Source: Zoroaster sp. YZ-2022 (taxonomy: Eukaryota; Echinodermata; Asteroidea; Forcipulatida; Zoroasteridae). Taken from it: DNA of 64,000 nt. The notes beneath the pieces are model-generated. The model worked only from the letters and a program-made list of their open reading frames with translations. It was not told where the DNA came from and did not search any database. The stretch spans positions 31,787,097-31,851,096 of the forward strand of contig CM055817.1 of the NCBI GenBank assembly GCA_029582265.1. The letters are read 5' to 3'. A program made the position numbers and the translations under genes. The number at the start of each line of letters is the position of its first letter. Within the stretch, counting starts at the first letter, position 1. Below are positions 20,873 to 33,162 of the stretch, piece after piece.

Positions 20873-21699
20873 AACTATCATAATGGATAGTTGGTTTGGT
20901 CGATGGCATTGCATACACAGTTTTTGCCTCGGTTTGGCGGATATTTGTGTACATTTTAACAACATCAATACTTGTGATAAGCACATTTTGTGGAAATGTT
21001 ATTGTCTTTCGATTGTCCGCTGTATGTCGCGTACATAATTATGTATGTTGGGCGGTTACTATATTGAGTAGAAAATGATCTACAAATTCTGAGATTTTGG
21101 CAGATGGACTTGAACATCCACTTATTGGTCTTCCAACAAAGGGTGTGCCTGTTGGCGGAGTTTTGTGAATTTTCGGTTCAGACATTTTGAACCAAAAGGA
21201 TGGTTACTCGGTGTACTACTCTGATTCGAGATGTTTCTATACAACCTGTAGGTAGTCGGAGCGGTTCATAAAGCAGATGCCTCTTCCTGGTTTGATCACG
21301 ATTTCAGGGTTGTTCCTCAGATATTTGAGGGCTGATAGTTCAAGGTTTTGTCATGTTCTTTTTCTGAGTTCTCAGACGAATGTGAGCAAGTTCATATTTT
21401 GTGGCTTCCAAATAGTTTTCAAGTGTTGACTCTGTGTAGTTTTTGGATACCAAGTGGATGGTGGTTTGAACGGATGGGTTTTGGAAGGTTTGTTATGTAT
21501 TAGGAATTCAATTCTCATTCTCCTTTGGAAGACGTCAATGGCACTCCAAAGAGTTGAACATGTTGGTTTAGCAGGAGTTGGAACAAAGTTTAAACCTTTA
21601 CCCAGAGTTGTTTTTTTGTTTCAATTTGAGATAGTTTTGCTTTGGAAAGGTTTGTGATTAATTGTTTTTACTTTGTTCTACTAGCGTAGTCAGTAGACT

Positions 21700-23100
21700 A
21701 TTTTTGTACTGTTTGGTTTTAGTCGAGTGTTCAAGTGAAAATTGTTTCTTTTGTTTTGATTGTGAACGTTTTGCTCTTTTCGTAAATTTCCGTTTTGCCA
21801 TAGTCGGTAGATAATTTAGTTATAAATAACATAATATACTTATATATTTATATTATATTATTAATAAGATAGTTGGGTTGACAAGTGGCACTTGTGTAAG
21901 TGGTGAGGGATTTTGTTCCTTTTTATATATGTATTATATGTATATATTTCATAACAAAACAACATACTTAAAGGTACAGTCTTACCTTGGTTATTTGGTT
22001 AATCCTTGTTACAAATATAAAAATCCACAAAATGCTAATCAGTCAATGGTTTTTAATGTAATATTCATTTACAATTATTTTAACTCATGGTCAGTGCTTG
22101 ATAGCCCCTGTTGTCTGAAACGATACAAAAAGTATCTTTAATATGCCTTAAATGGTGAAAAATTTGAATTTTCAAATGCTTGCAACACCTTTAATATCAT
22201 ATGAACGAATTTGACAGTGTTACCAGAGTTAATAAATGTAGAAAAATTAATCTATCCATATCAGTTTTGTAATATTTTGGCCTTTTCCATGCATACAGTA
22301 TGCACATAATATGCAAACAAATGGCGGCCATTTTAAAATTCAATATGACCGCCATAGGGGGCATAAGAAAAAAGGGCATCTAGCAGTTTTGTATTTGTTG
22401 ACATATTTATAGGAGATCCTGAGTGTTTCAAAGATTGTACCCGAAAATGCATATGGACTCCACAAGCTCACAGACTAACACTATAAAAGGGATTGCGACA
22501 CATCATGAAATCATAAACATTATTCATGTTAACCTTGTTTATTTTTTAAAATGAAAACATCTACATCATCACACTAAGATCAATATAACTTATAAATGAT
22601 TAGAACTGAAATCAATATAAATGCTATTGAACTCCAAACTCTTAAGGACTAACAACTGTAAAACATGAACACAGTGATTCAACATTTCTTATTTTCTCTG
22701 ATCTCATAATTTAAAATTATTGCAGTGTTCTTTTACCATTTACATTATTTTCTTTACATTTTTTGTAGTGTGACTTTTAAGTCACAGTTCCAAAATTTGG
22801 AGGTTTTATTTACAGCAAATGAATTAGAAAAATATTACAATAATTATTATAATCAAAATGTTATTTAAACTTAATGGAGTTGGGAAAAATGTAATCTCAA
22901 CAGGAGGATACAAAACCAGGCAGTAAGTTAAATTTTACAATGGTGCATAGAATTTGGGGAAAATAATCTTACTCTTAATGTCAATTAAAAGTCACAGCAC
23001 TCCACATCACATTAACAAGTACGAAACGAAACTCTTTTTTGTGACCATTGTTTGTAATAATAACATAAAACAATTCAAGAAACTGTTTGTTTCCATCATG
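21700..23100. other. Intronic AT-rich sequence without recognised features
   Basis: No exon, repeat family or terminal repeats identified. Confidence 0.55.
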
Positions 23101-23102
23101 TA

Positions 23103-26009
23103 CAGGCGCGGATCCAGGGGGAGGGGGGGGGGGCCGCGGGGGCACGTGCCCCCGGGCAAATTGAGTAAAAAACATAAAAAAGAGGGGGAGGTCAGAGAAA
23201 AGGAGGAGTAGCCTAAAAAAAATACCGGCGACAATATTAAACATTTGCTGTGTCTACTTTTGGCATAAAATACATACTGAAAAAATGCAACAAGAAAAAA
23301 AGGTTATCAATCATGCCATGGAATTGAAACCCTCTTTTGAGAGAAAACCGAAGTATTTCCCGGAGCTCGGGGATTTCAACTCTCTCCATCTCAACATCTA
23401 ATCCTCTTGGGGGAGTTTATTACCGGTTAAATGGCCACAGTCAGCAGGAAACAATTGATCACTTGACTAAATGATTTACTAGTTTTGCCAAAATCCTTTT
23501 TGAGTGACCTAAACGCACACATTATTTTCAATTAATAAAATATCCAGTAATGAAACCATGTATTATTTTTTTGATCGTTGAAATTGGTGCCACAAACAAA
23601 TAGACCTTGGCTTTTAAAAGAGAAAATCGTCTCATCATGATAGAGTTGTATTTGTACCGAAAAACCACGAACGTTCTTTGACCAAAGTACATCACGTAGT
23701 ATACTTCGTTTGAGCAGCTTAATTATCTGGGCTCCTTGCCAAAATTCCTTTGCAGTGAATATAGCCTTGAATGCAAGGCTGTGATGCTGTAACATGTGCT
23801 ATAGCTGGCCGGCCGACCCAGGGTGCTGACCACACACGACCACGGCGAAACCCTGATCCGGTGCACGCACGCGAAACCCACAATGTAATCACGCAATGCC
23901 ATGCCAGCAGTACTAGCCCCATCCCGTGTGCACATTGTGTATACGCATACATGTGTGTACATGTACATGTGGGATTCAGCTCGATTCACAGCCTTGATTA
24001 TTCTGTCACTTCCGGGTTTTATGTTTTTCTTTACTTTGCTTAGCGAATCCGAGGCAAATAGGTGGCGGGGGGGGTGAGGGGATATACAAATTACCCAGTA
24101 TGAATAATGTAAGTTTCTCTACAGCCAATTACGCCACAGATCAATGACTGTTGTTTTGGTAACCCAAAACCGCTGAGCGCGCGATGCGACTCCGCTGTGT
24201 TTTTAAACAGCGTAGCGTGTCCATTCTAGGGACAATGAGATACCGTTCAATTGTAGCCGCTCATTCTCATTACCATAACCGCAAAACCCGGAAGTTACAT
24301 AATAATCACGGCTGTGCTCCTTCGGAGCACGGGGCTGGACTCTCACGTGAGGGCATTGCGTGTGCGCGTAGTATTACTACAGCGGGTTTTGTGCGTGCGA
24401 CGGACCGCGGGTTTTTGCTGTGTACATGGGTCGGGTACGGGTACGAGTTAGGCTATGGCCAGAGAGCGACGATCGCACGCTGATATTGCACAGCCTGAAC
24501 TAACTCAAGGCTACAGTGAATATGGAAAGGGCCTTCATTTTTATACATTTTTCGCGTACTGTGCACTTGTACGTGTAAGTATGATGCCGGCTGTAAGTTT
24601 TTTTTATTGACATAAAAACTCGACGACAAGTAGCCAGGCGATCCGCCTGCAGCCTATCCATTCCTGAAGTGATACCCGGAGCAAAGCCATGCGGCGGATG
24701 CCGGCGAAAAAGGTAAGATCGACGTGCACTATATTATAACGGCTCAGTCTCTATTTTTACCGGGTATAAGTAGGTCGATTAATTAATTAAAACACTATAT
24801 TTAGCCTGTGGCCATAATGTTTTAGCTGCGGATACGGGACAGCAGCATCTCAACAAAATAATGGTCTTATCATCTCTCCGGTAGTTACTAGTTAGTAAGT
24901 TTTGTTTATAGGCCTGCTTCAAACGCCGAACTTTTGTCGTATCTAATGCAAATAATGACCCAAAAATTTACATTTATTTGAATTAGACACGGCAGAAAGT
25001 CGACGTTTAAAGCAACTGACTTCTGCCGTAAGTTTGACAGGCAGGTCTTGCCGCTCTGAACGCCAGCTCGGCTCTGGACTCTTTCAAGCGAAGATATGTT
25101 TTTGGTGATGTGGGGTTTCCAAGCAGTGCTCCCATATCAAAGATGTGATCTAACCAGTGTGAAGTATAATTTCTCTTCAATGGACTTTCAGGCCAGTCTC
25201 GGTTAGCCCTTAGCAATCTTCTGAGGAACCGATTTATTTATTTTAGTCAACCCATTCTTGAAGACAATTTTCTTCCACGAATTTAGTTAATGGAGATGAC
25301 TTCATCAAGTTTAACACAGCCTCATTATGGCAATTAATTGATTGCAGTTTCTTTTATATTTTATATTTGATTTTCCACAGAAGCTTCGGTGATAAAAATA
25401 TCCAAGGATGTGTCTCATAAAAGGTTGATAAAAAGGATTACAAATTAAGGGTGCAGAGTAAAAAATAAAGCCACCATCCAAGGTGAACAGCGCCTTCAGT
25501 TTGATGTACTGTCATTATTGAGAAAAGTGGATTGTTTGTATCAATTTCCAATGATGATTATAGTGATTATTTTCAAATACTTCCCAAAATTAGTTATTCT
25601 ACATTTCGTTTGCAATCGGTAGTCTGATCGGGTGCAAAGCAAGCTAGTCTGGTTTCTTGACCCGATTCCTCCACGTTTATAAATTGTTTCGTTTCGTCTG
25701 AAGAAGGGTCGGGGTACCGTGTGGAAATTACAATCGCCGATGTAAATTTACTGTCGGATTCTACGCCAGTACGCATAGGCCTGCGATGAGTCTTGCAGCT
25801 GATCTGCCGATGGTTTTAACACAGGGCAAGGAACAGTATGAAATCAAGCCCTTTTCTTGAAAATTTCAACTGGACTGAATTAAGACCAAGAAAAATTCCG
25901 GATACATTAAAACTGAAGTCAAAAACTGCAGATTAAATGCCAAAAAATCGGGGAGGGAGAAACTTATATTGTTGTAGTCATGACATCGCTAAAATAATGG
26001 CTAAAATAA

Positions 26010-26060
<51 letters not shown>

Positions 26061-26236
26061 CTTGAAAACTTTTGCAAAAAAAGTCAGATGAAACTGGCCA
26101 GGAATCGCCTCAGATTGGACCACAGAGCATCCAGAATCCAAAATTTTCCGGGGCCTTTAAGCGGGCCCCAGACCCCACGAATTTGTCCGTGTTGGGTGTG
26201 CCCCCCCGTCTAAAAAATTCCTGGATCCGCGCCTGA
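23103..26236. mobile_element. hAT-like non-autonomous element, about 3.1 kb
   Basis: The perfect 16-bp inverted ends CAGGCGCGGATCCAGG are at 23103 and, as CCTGGATCCGCGCCTG, at about 26221-26236. ATGTA flanks both sides. CAGG-starting ends of this type are frequent in hAT elements, whose duplication is normally 8 bp; only 5 match here, so assignment is tentative. I find no transposase. The middle (about 24160-24720) is CpG-rich and includes a short ATG exon candidate (24688-24711) ending at GTAAGA. Confidence 0.6.
26010..26058. repeat. (TA)n microsatellite
   Basis: Pure TA tract inside the hAT-like element. Confidence 0.95.
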
Positions 26237-26389
26237 TGTATTAATGAACTCTAATATACTTAAAATATTGCAATGTTTGATTGTTCATAACAATAGAAAT
26301 CCGACCAATTTTATATTTTATATGGTAGACTCGCATGCCCCTTACCACAGGTTGGACTTGTCCTGGTAATTCATTGCATGAATTTCCAG

Positions 26390-26690
26390 AGTGCCTTTAC
26401 CTGGCCCATGAAGTCGGCAAGTGTTTCAAGGTGATGGTCCTAAAAGAAAATAATTTGTGATGCAGTCGTTACATGTTCACGAAGCTTTGTAGACCAGATG
26501 CTGTCAGTATTGTCGAGGCCCACATCATTTGCATATGCTCTTAGACGACAGTCACTTCCTGGTATATTGCCTGTGCCTCCATAACAACATCACGCGAACA
26601 AGTACGTGTTGTCTTGGGCGACTCCAGCTTGATGTCTCTTTGCGACCAGAGCCATCAACCACGACATCACCTCAGTTGGATATCTAAACA
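26390..26690 (-). pseudogene. Tyrosine-recombinase-like fragment, copy 2
   Basis: Near-identical in sequence to about 7130-7400, covering the NTYLFA to STKLREHVT blocks and ending just before GHD. Several substitutions; truncated on both sides. It abuts the exon 5 unit. Confidence 0.5.
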
Positions 26691-27213
26691 ATATTTATCG
26701 GTACAATATGCACCCAGAACATTTGATGGTATATAACAAGCCCACTAACGTTTCCTCAATTCCAGTCTATCAAGAATCGCAACAACCTAAAACGGAGTAC
26801 GGAATTCATGTTTTCTAATCGAGATATTTGTTTGTATTTTAACCTTTTTTCTCATGAACGCCACAACGCAATGAGCTAAATATCGCGTTATTTGTAATAT
26901 ATTGAATCCAAAAGGTAATTGTACTCGTAGTTAGTTGTCTTTAGTATGGCAATTGGTATCAATTTTGTTTAAATTCATTTAATTCCTCAGTATGTCGCAG
27001 GGCAGTTAATGTGGATGGGGTTGATGTGGATGCAGTCAAGTATTAAATAAATGAACTGCAGGCAGAATAATTTCGCATAGTATTTGACCGATCACTAATA
27101 TTTCACAAACTAACGGTATACCTTTAGGAAAATCTAAGAACATTGGTGAATGAAAATAACAACAAAACGGGTTTTAATTAAAATGTCAAACTCTACTTTG
27201 TTTCCCATCCTAG

Positions 27214-27285
27214 AAATCTTCAGAACAACGCAATCAGTGAACTTGCACCAGGAACATTTGATGGTCTACAAAGACTCTACGAATT
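27214..27285 (+). CDS. LRR exon 5 (B-type cassette, 72 bp)
   Basis: Acceptor TCCTAG, donor GTAAGT, phase 2. After the split Leu it reads NLQNNAISELAPGTFDGL and ends Y-E. It is the only cassette with Asn at the first strand position and Ala after the NN pair. Its unit also contains a Kolobok-like insertion 60 bp after the donor. Confidence 0.85.
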
Positions 27286-27348
27286 GTAAGTTGTAATGTC
27301 ATGAATTTCAATCACATAGAATCAAGCCACCAATTTATCTTTACTTAA

Positions 27349-28480
27349 AGGTCCTATGAAATAGTTTTTTTTTCATTTTATACAATAAAGTGTGCCTACT
27401 GGAACATATATTTGTCATTTGTAAATATTTCCCCTCACGTTTATACCATACAAATATTAATTTTTAAATTTAAGGGGTGCTTTTCGACACGCCGATACTC
27501 CCTCATTAACATAAAATTCGTGACGTACACTTAGGAGGCAATTCCCGATCCGCGATCCACAGCACTTGCAGACAGGCGCGAGCAGACATGCTTTGAACGG
27601 GGCCTTCACAGGCAGTTTGGTATGGCTTATAAGGCCATGCTGCTACCAGATGCAATTCCAACGATATTCCCGCTAAGTAAGAAGGCTGTGAAGGCGCCAA
27701 CAAAGAAGAGAGGTGTTTTTTTAAAGCGAGAAAGACTCAAGTAAGTGAGAAGTGGCCATTTAGTAATACTCCCATGCATAACCCAGTCCACTTCGGTGCA
27801 AAACGACATGGTCACACCGTTCTCACCGTTTCAGTGTCCACGGCATGAAAACATGCCGTGATTGTCCGCATTAATAAAAACATCGTGTCTGATTTTATAT
27901 CCTGGCAAGACAAACATAAAAACATCAAACCTTTCTCATTATGCCTGCGCTTGTTTGACTCGACTGTTTCTATTATTTCGTAAAATAACACCGTAATGTT
28001 AGCATTACCTTCGGTGTGTGTTCCGACCGCATGATGGGCGCTTGCGCTGCGTTTCATGGATAACTCTCCTCTCTTTCGGACATGTTTTTCGCGTGTTACT
28101 GCTAGCTTTTCGTAGAGTAATTCTCCCGTGCTTCTAATTCTGGCCTAAAATGCGTCTGTGTGTGCATGACAACGCTAAGCGTGCATTGTACCGTGACGGG
28201 GACAACTCGACCCTCTATAATTATTATACTGTTATCCGATCAAAGTCTGGCACCAAACCATACCGCCTAGCTCCGCGAGTGTAAAATTCTCTGCCTTTGT
28301 GTACGTCACGAACGTTTCGTTAAAACTTCGAAAATTTGGGGGGGTCAATTTGTTATTCTTAAATAAACAATTAATAATCCACTCGACACAAAAAAAACAT
28401 TTAAAATTGTTTTTAATTCATACCAATCAATATAACAGCACCAACAATAAAGTTTGGTAAATACACTCTTCACAGGACCT
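27349..28480. mobile_element. Kolobok-like TTAA-target element, 1132 bp
   Basis: Ends AGGTCCTATGAA and AGGTCCTGTGAA (inverted) lie inside TTAA target copies at 27345-27348 and 28481-28484. Sister introns have the empty site, for example TTTACTTAAGTTACG at 15714-15728. AGG-starting ends with a TTAA target fit Kolobok better than piggyBac (CCC). No transposase frame recognised. Confidence 0.7.
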
Positions 28481-28484
28481 TTAA

Positions 28485-28690
28485 GTTACGTCTGACGGCA
28501 ATTCTGTTTCGATGAAATGCACTGAACATTGAAGATTGCGACCGAACATTTGCAAAATTGTAGCTCATAACACGGTGTTTTAAAAGGACATTAGAGAAAA
28601 ATGCATAAAATCAGCCAACATTTCGTTTTGACTGTCATTTACATTTGGATGGTATTTGCCGGTCGTAATAGTTTTATGCATTTTTTAAAC
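28485..28690 (+). repeat. Intron segment homologous to about 15720-15775 and 16860-16990
   Basis: Carries the shared TGCGACCGAACATTTGCAAA and CATAACACGGTGTTTT sequences of the LRR units. The matching site of the 17-kb fold-back is empty here. Confidence 0.75.
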
Positions 28691-28761
28691 AAAACAAATC
28701 TTGAATTAATATATCTGAAATGAGGGCAAAGGAAATGGAAAAGTCCAACATTTTCATTTAG

Positions 28762-29034
28762 TCATATGTACTTAGATAACGGTACAACCTTGCCGTCAAT
28801 GAACATCTCGGTCAAGTATGAAGGCTGTCCATGTATCGACGGCTTGAGTGACATAATTTCACATTGGTATGCATCTTCGGGATAAATACTCATGATGAGA
28901 TTCATAAAAATTCGGTATGAGGCGCGGTACTATCTATGATGCGGAACGGCCAGCATTTCTTCTGGGATTAAAGACCGACTCTTAAGGTCAAATTCAGTTG
29001 TGTGCTGAACGTAGTTGGAAATGTACATTCCCAT
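28762..29034 (-). pseudogene. Unidentified reading frame with one internal stop
   Basis: ATG at 29034 on the minus strand opens about 91 codons to a TGA at 28762, interrupted by a single in-frame TAG about one third along. Composition looks protein-like (YISNYVQHTTEFDLKSRSLI, then FMNLIMSIYPEDAYQCEIM, then YLTEMFIDGKVVPLSKYI). I do not recognise the family. It may be a gene or transposon relic. Confidence 0.3.
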
Positions 29035-29199
29035 TTATTGACTTCCAATGCCATAGTGTTACAGATTGAGCACCGTCTTACGGTTTGCACGTTTCAACGT
29101 GAGGTGACAAACTTGTGATATTTCTCATAAGAACTCTATCTAGTGGAAACTGAGTGCAGCCCAAAACTGAATTCGACCTTAGAGCCACTCTTTTAATAG

Positions 29200-30010
29200 G
29201 GGTACGAGAAGATCCAGTAGACCTTATCTTTGATGGCGCTTCGTTGTATTTCGACAATAGTCTTTAATGTTCCTCCAAGTTTGGGTCTGCAGTGCCACAG
29301 GATAACATGTTTCGATGTCGCGTTTGTCAGGTAGCTTGTTCACCAAACAGAATCCAAGTAAGCCCTCCGTGGCGTCTCTTTTCTCCTAGGCAGTCCAGGG
29401 ATGACGCTTCAGTCGTCGAGATTGCAGAGATGGCTGCCTTCTGGATGGTACACTGGCTACAATCGGTCATATAACACACGACAAACACGAGGATAATTAA
29501 ATACATTGGTGTTAGGGCAAATTCAACTGAAGTGTTCCATTTCCCAGAAGCAAGAATTACTTCAGGATTACAACAACAGGCAACATAACAAAGAGAATTA
29601 CACAGATTCGGACCGAAAGATCATGCCACACAAACAAAACATGCAGCACAACAAATATCCAGAGAGACAGACCCAGCGTAACAGACAACCCATCAGAGAG
29701 GCAGGCAGGAAGACAGACAGACAAACCAACAGACACACAGACACAGAAATATGAAAACTTACAAATGTCACTTGGCACATCTGAGGGGTTGGAGTCGCAG
29801 GAATCGCTGCACACATTTATAATTATTTTATTATTACATCCAGTTACATGCAACTCATCCAGTGATTTCCCATGTTGGGAAGCCAAGTTGCCCCTCTCCA
29901 AGCTCAGGAAAAGTCGAGACAGTATCTGGCAACTGGTAGTACTCGCGATGGCCCATGAAGTCGGCAAGTGTTTCAAGCTGATAGTTTTTAAAGGACAGAA
30001 TTTGTGATGA
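29200..30010 (-). repeat. Copy of the 5820-7190 repeat, partly compressed
   Basis: 29200-29760 matches about 5820-6300 and 29850-30010 matches about 7015-7190. The fold-back at 6404-6978 is absent here, so this copy shows the state before that insertion. It includes SLERGNLASQHGKSLDEL in one minus-strand frame. Confidence 0.7.
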
Positions 30011-30230
30011 AGTCATTACATGACAATGGCTGCACTGTGTTTGTGGAAGTCTTCCAGTTTCATCTTGGATACTTTCCCCTGCCTTCTGCGGTTAAACATA
30101 ATGAGATTGGACAGTGTGACTTTATTCAGTCTCTTCCAAGCTGGTATTTTTATGGGCCCCGAGCACCCTGAAGGAGTTGCATTTCCCTCTCATCAGATTC
30201 ATGGAGGTACGAGGACATTTTGACCATAAT

Positions 30231-30504
30231 GGAGTACCATGGTCGAGCGGTTTAGTGCATCGGATTTGTGTTCTGATGGCTGAGTCGTCAGAATGTGGGT
30301 TTGAATCCCAACCGCAACCATGGTGCTTGTGTCCTTGATCAAGACACTTTACCATAATTGCTTCTCTCCACCCAGGGTAAATGGGTACCTGTGAGGGCAG
30401 AGTTGGTTGTTGGGTTTGACTAGCCCAAAGACGCCGAAATGGCAGCAATTGAGCTGTATACTCCCCAGTTTAGTGGATACGTGCGCTATATAAGTCTACA
30501 TTGT

Positions 30505-30548
<44 letters not shown>

Positions 30549-30556
30549 TTGTTGTT
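30231..30556 (+). mobile_element. tRNA-derived SINE, older variant
   Basis: A box ATGGTCGAGCGGTT, B box decayed to GGTTTGAATCC, then the shared ACCATAATTGCTTCTCTCCA body and GTGCGCTATATAAGTC. The tail is (TTGCTG)n rather than (ATT)n. Confidence 0.8.
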
Positions 30557-30892
30557 GAAATCAAATTAGGACCACTTTTTCATGGCCTAGTGTATCCAAA
30601 ATACTCACAGTTGGAAGTCAAGGATCCCAGGTTATGATATTGGGCCATTTGTACACAATCCATCAAATGTATGGGCCTCAAATCTTTGTTTTTCAGAAAT
30701 AATTAGGACATACACTTTATGATAAACAGCTTGGCTCATGAATTCCTCACTATTTAGTGGTGTGCACCTATGTGATTCACGTGAGAACTACCTTGCGCAA
30801 GTAATTGCAGTTGCATCTTATAATCCTTGTTTCATGCCCTTGACAAGCACGATCTGTAAGTTACCTTATACTGCATTTTATAATGTGTAGTT

Positions 30893-31389
30893 TTTGCTAG
30901 CTCGTTTACTAGGCTAGTTTATTGCCAAAATTAGTGTTTGTCATGTCGTATGACCACATGTACACGTACTTGTATAATACATGCCTGCATTCTATAAACG
31001 TTCAGTATTATGACTGGGTTATTGGGCACATCAATGCATAGTTTCTTCATGTCTTTATTGTTGCTGCCTTTTCTGGATATTGTTTCCCAATTTTATCTAG
31101 TTCCGTGCATGTGATTATACAGAATTATTGTTCATTTGTCCCTGTGTGGGGCCATATTCTGTGCTCACCTATATTTAAGTTAGGGTAGACTTGTCTTAGT
31201 CCTAAGGCTTCTTGCATATTATTGCTATGCAGTGTATTGGTTTATTTCTTATAACTCAAAATGTGTTCTGTATTGTTTGTTTACAGTTTCACACTGCTTC
31301 CATTAAAACGGCTCAAGTCAAATTCTGTCTGCCTACTTTTGGATAAGTGTTTAACCTCTGCATAGCTATGTACACTAGTTACTAACGCA
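30893..31389 (+). repeat. BEL/Pao 5' LTR
   Basis: Matches 36246-36794; ends ACTAGTTACTAACGCA. The left boundary is approximate because homology fades before 30935. Confidence 0.75.
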
Positions 31390-31405
31390 TAGTGATGGCA
31401 GAAGA

Positions 31406-32450
31406 GTGAAAAGATCAGCACCACACCCAAGAGCGTCTTCATCAACTGGTATCGCACTGCAACACTGCACAACAAAAATGTCGTCTCCCCCAATATCTGG
31501 TGCTTCACAAAACTGGGAGATACGTTCAGAGTGTGGACCCTCATCCTCATCTTCACGACGCTCAATCAGGTTCAACTTCAGCTTGGCTGCAGCAGACGCA
31601 CGTGCTAAAGCAGAGGCTGCACGCACGAGAGCTGATTACATCCGGCGTCAGATCGAAATGAAGGTGGAACGCGTACGGCTTGACGCTATGCTGACCGCCA
31701 TGCAGGAAGAGGGCGAAGCTGAATCTGCATTAGCTGCTGCCAAGGCAGCTGCAGATACCGAAGCAACTCAGGACAGAGCAAGCATTGCGCTGTCAGCTGA
31801 ACCTGTACAACGCACAGAAGAATATGTTAAGGTACATTTGATCATCACCAAGATCACCCCGTCAATCAGCCTGCACGGGATCAGCCTGACCCCAAAGATG
31901 ACCCTATTAAACGAACACTCGCATCCTCAAAACGCTGCTGTTGAGGCTCAAACCCTCTTACCTCCTTGACTTCCCCAAAATTATCCTGACTGCTATGCTC
32001 CACCCCCTTCAGCTTCTTCGTCTGACTCAAATAAACAGCTGGACCCAGATAAGCAATGCCCCATCCACAAGAAACCCCACTCCCTGAAAAAGTGTCGAGG
32101 GTTCAGAGGAAAACCACTAGATGAGAGGAAGGCCTTTCTGAAAGAGCACACCATATGCTACAGGTGCTGTGCTTCTACTACCCACATGGCTAAAGATTGC
32201 AACGTTTGCACCCGCTGCACTGAGTGTGACAGTGATCGTCATGTGTCTGCCTACCATAATGGCCCACCACCTTGGACAAAAACAATCCATCACCTATGGA
32301 GAATCATGGCGGGGAGCAAGCCGGTACAGAGACTCCTGTAGCCACCACAAGTTGCACGGATGTTTGTGGAGACGGTCTGCTAGGAAAATCATGCTCCAAG
32401 ATATGTCGTCAGCGTGTATCCACAAAGGCAACCTGAAAAGATTATGAAGG
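31406..32450 (+). pseudogene. BEL/Pao gag-like region with zinc knuckles
   Basis: The first 187 codons from 31406 include an Ala/Arg/Glu-rich helical stretch (ADARAKAEAARTRADYIRRQ), typical of BEL gag coiled coils. After a frame change, 32060-32270 encodes CPIHKKPHSLKKC and a Cys/His-rich series (CYRCCASTTHMAKDC) of the zinc-knuckle type that binds element RNA. A frameshift and stops separate the parts. Confidence 0.7.
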
Positions 32451-32451
32451 T

Positions 32452-32890
32452 GTATGTGATGTTAGATGACCAAAGCAACCACTGACTTGCCAGGTCCACC
32501 TTCTTCGACATGTTTAACATCCAAGGAGACACCTCCCCTTACGTGCTCCGCACATGTTCTGGCACAACAGGCGCTCAAGGAAGAAGAGCAAGCGGCTTCA
32601 TAATACAATCAGCAGATGAAGAAGTCCATCTGCCGTTGCCACGAGTCATCGAGTGCGATTCTATCCCAAACAATCGAGACGAAATTCCAACTCCTGAAGC
32701 TGCAAATCATCATCCTCACCCGAAGGCCATCGCCCACATGATCCCTCCGCTTGATCCATCAGCTGAGATCCTCCTACTATTAGGCAGATATGTCATACAG
32801 GCCCACAAGGTCCGCAGTCATCGCAACGGACCTCACAACGCACCTTACGCTCAACGCTTGTACTTGGGGTGGGTTATAGTTGGAGATGTG
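32452..32890 (+). pseudogene. BEL/Pao protease region
   Basis: VMLDDQSNH opens the retropepsin-like domain; the usual continuation has a stop at about 32482. It is followed by FNIQGDTSPYVLRTCSGT and LPRVIECDSIPNN, then a segment ending YAQRLYLGWVIVGDVC, which matches the end of the BEL aspartic protease unit. It would cleave the polyprotein. Confidence 0.7.
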
Positions 32891-33162
32891 TGCATCTGAG
32901 TAGCTCACAAGCCAGCCATTAATACCTACAAAACCAGCATTCTCAACAACGGCCGTCCCAGTTACTTGATGCCATGCGAAATCAGAATCTGTGTAAACGA
33001 AACATTCACAAACAATACTCCCCGGCATGAGAGGCAGAGGCATGGTATTGGCTCTGACATTTTCATTGAGTCTCCCGAAGACTACAAAAGGGCAGCATCC
33101 GTTGAAGATGACATCTTCCTCTCTATTATGAATGAACAATTTGCCAAAGACGATGCTAACAG

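Larger units (their letters stand above)
19130..21700 (-). pseudogene. Penelope-like element with decayed reverse transcriptase
   Basis: Minus-strand blocks run in order from about 21660: GLNFVPTP, then LSALKYLRNNPEIVIKPGRG with MNRSDYLQ, then PKIHKTPPTGTP and ISEFVDHFLL, then after the SINE FLELILNRNRFQFGNKIDLQ, and finally KILQQADHIQTWWHTRHK and SHKIIQIQKDQLRNSL. This is the RT block order of Penelope-like retroelements. Many stops and frameshifts interrupt it. Its 3' part is shared with the copy at 38238-39240. Confidence 0.7.
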
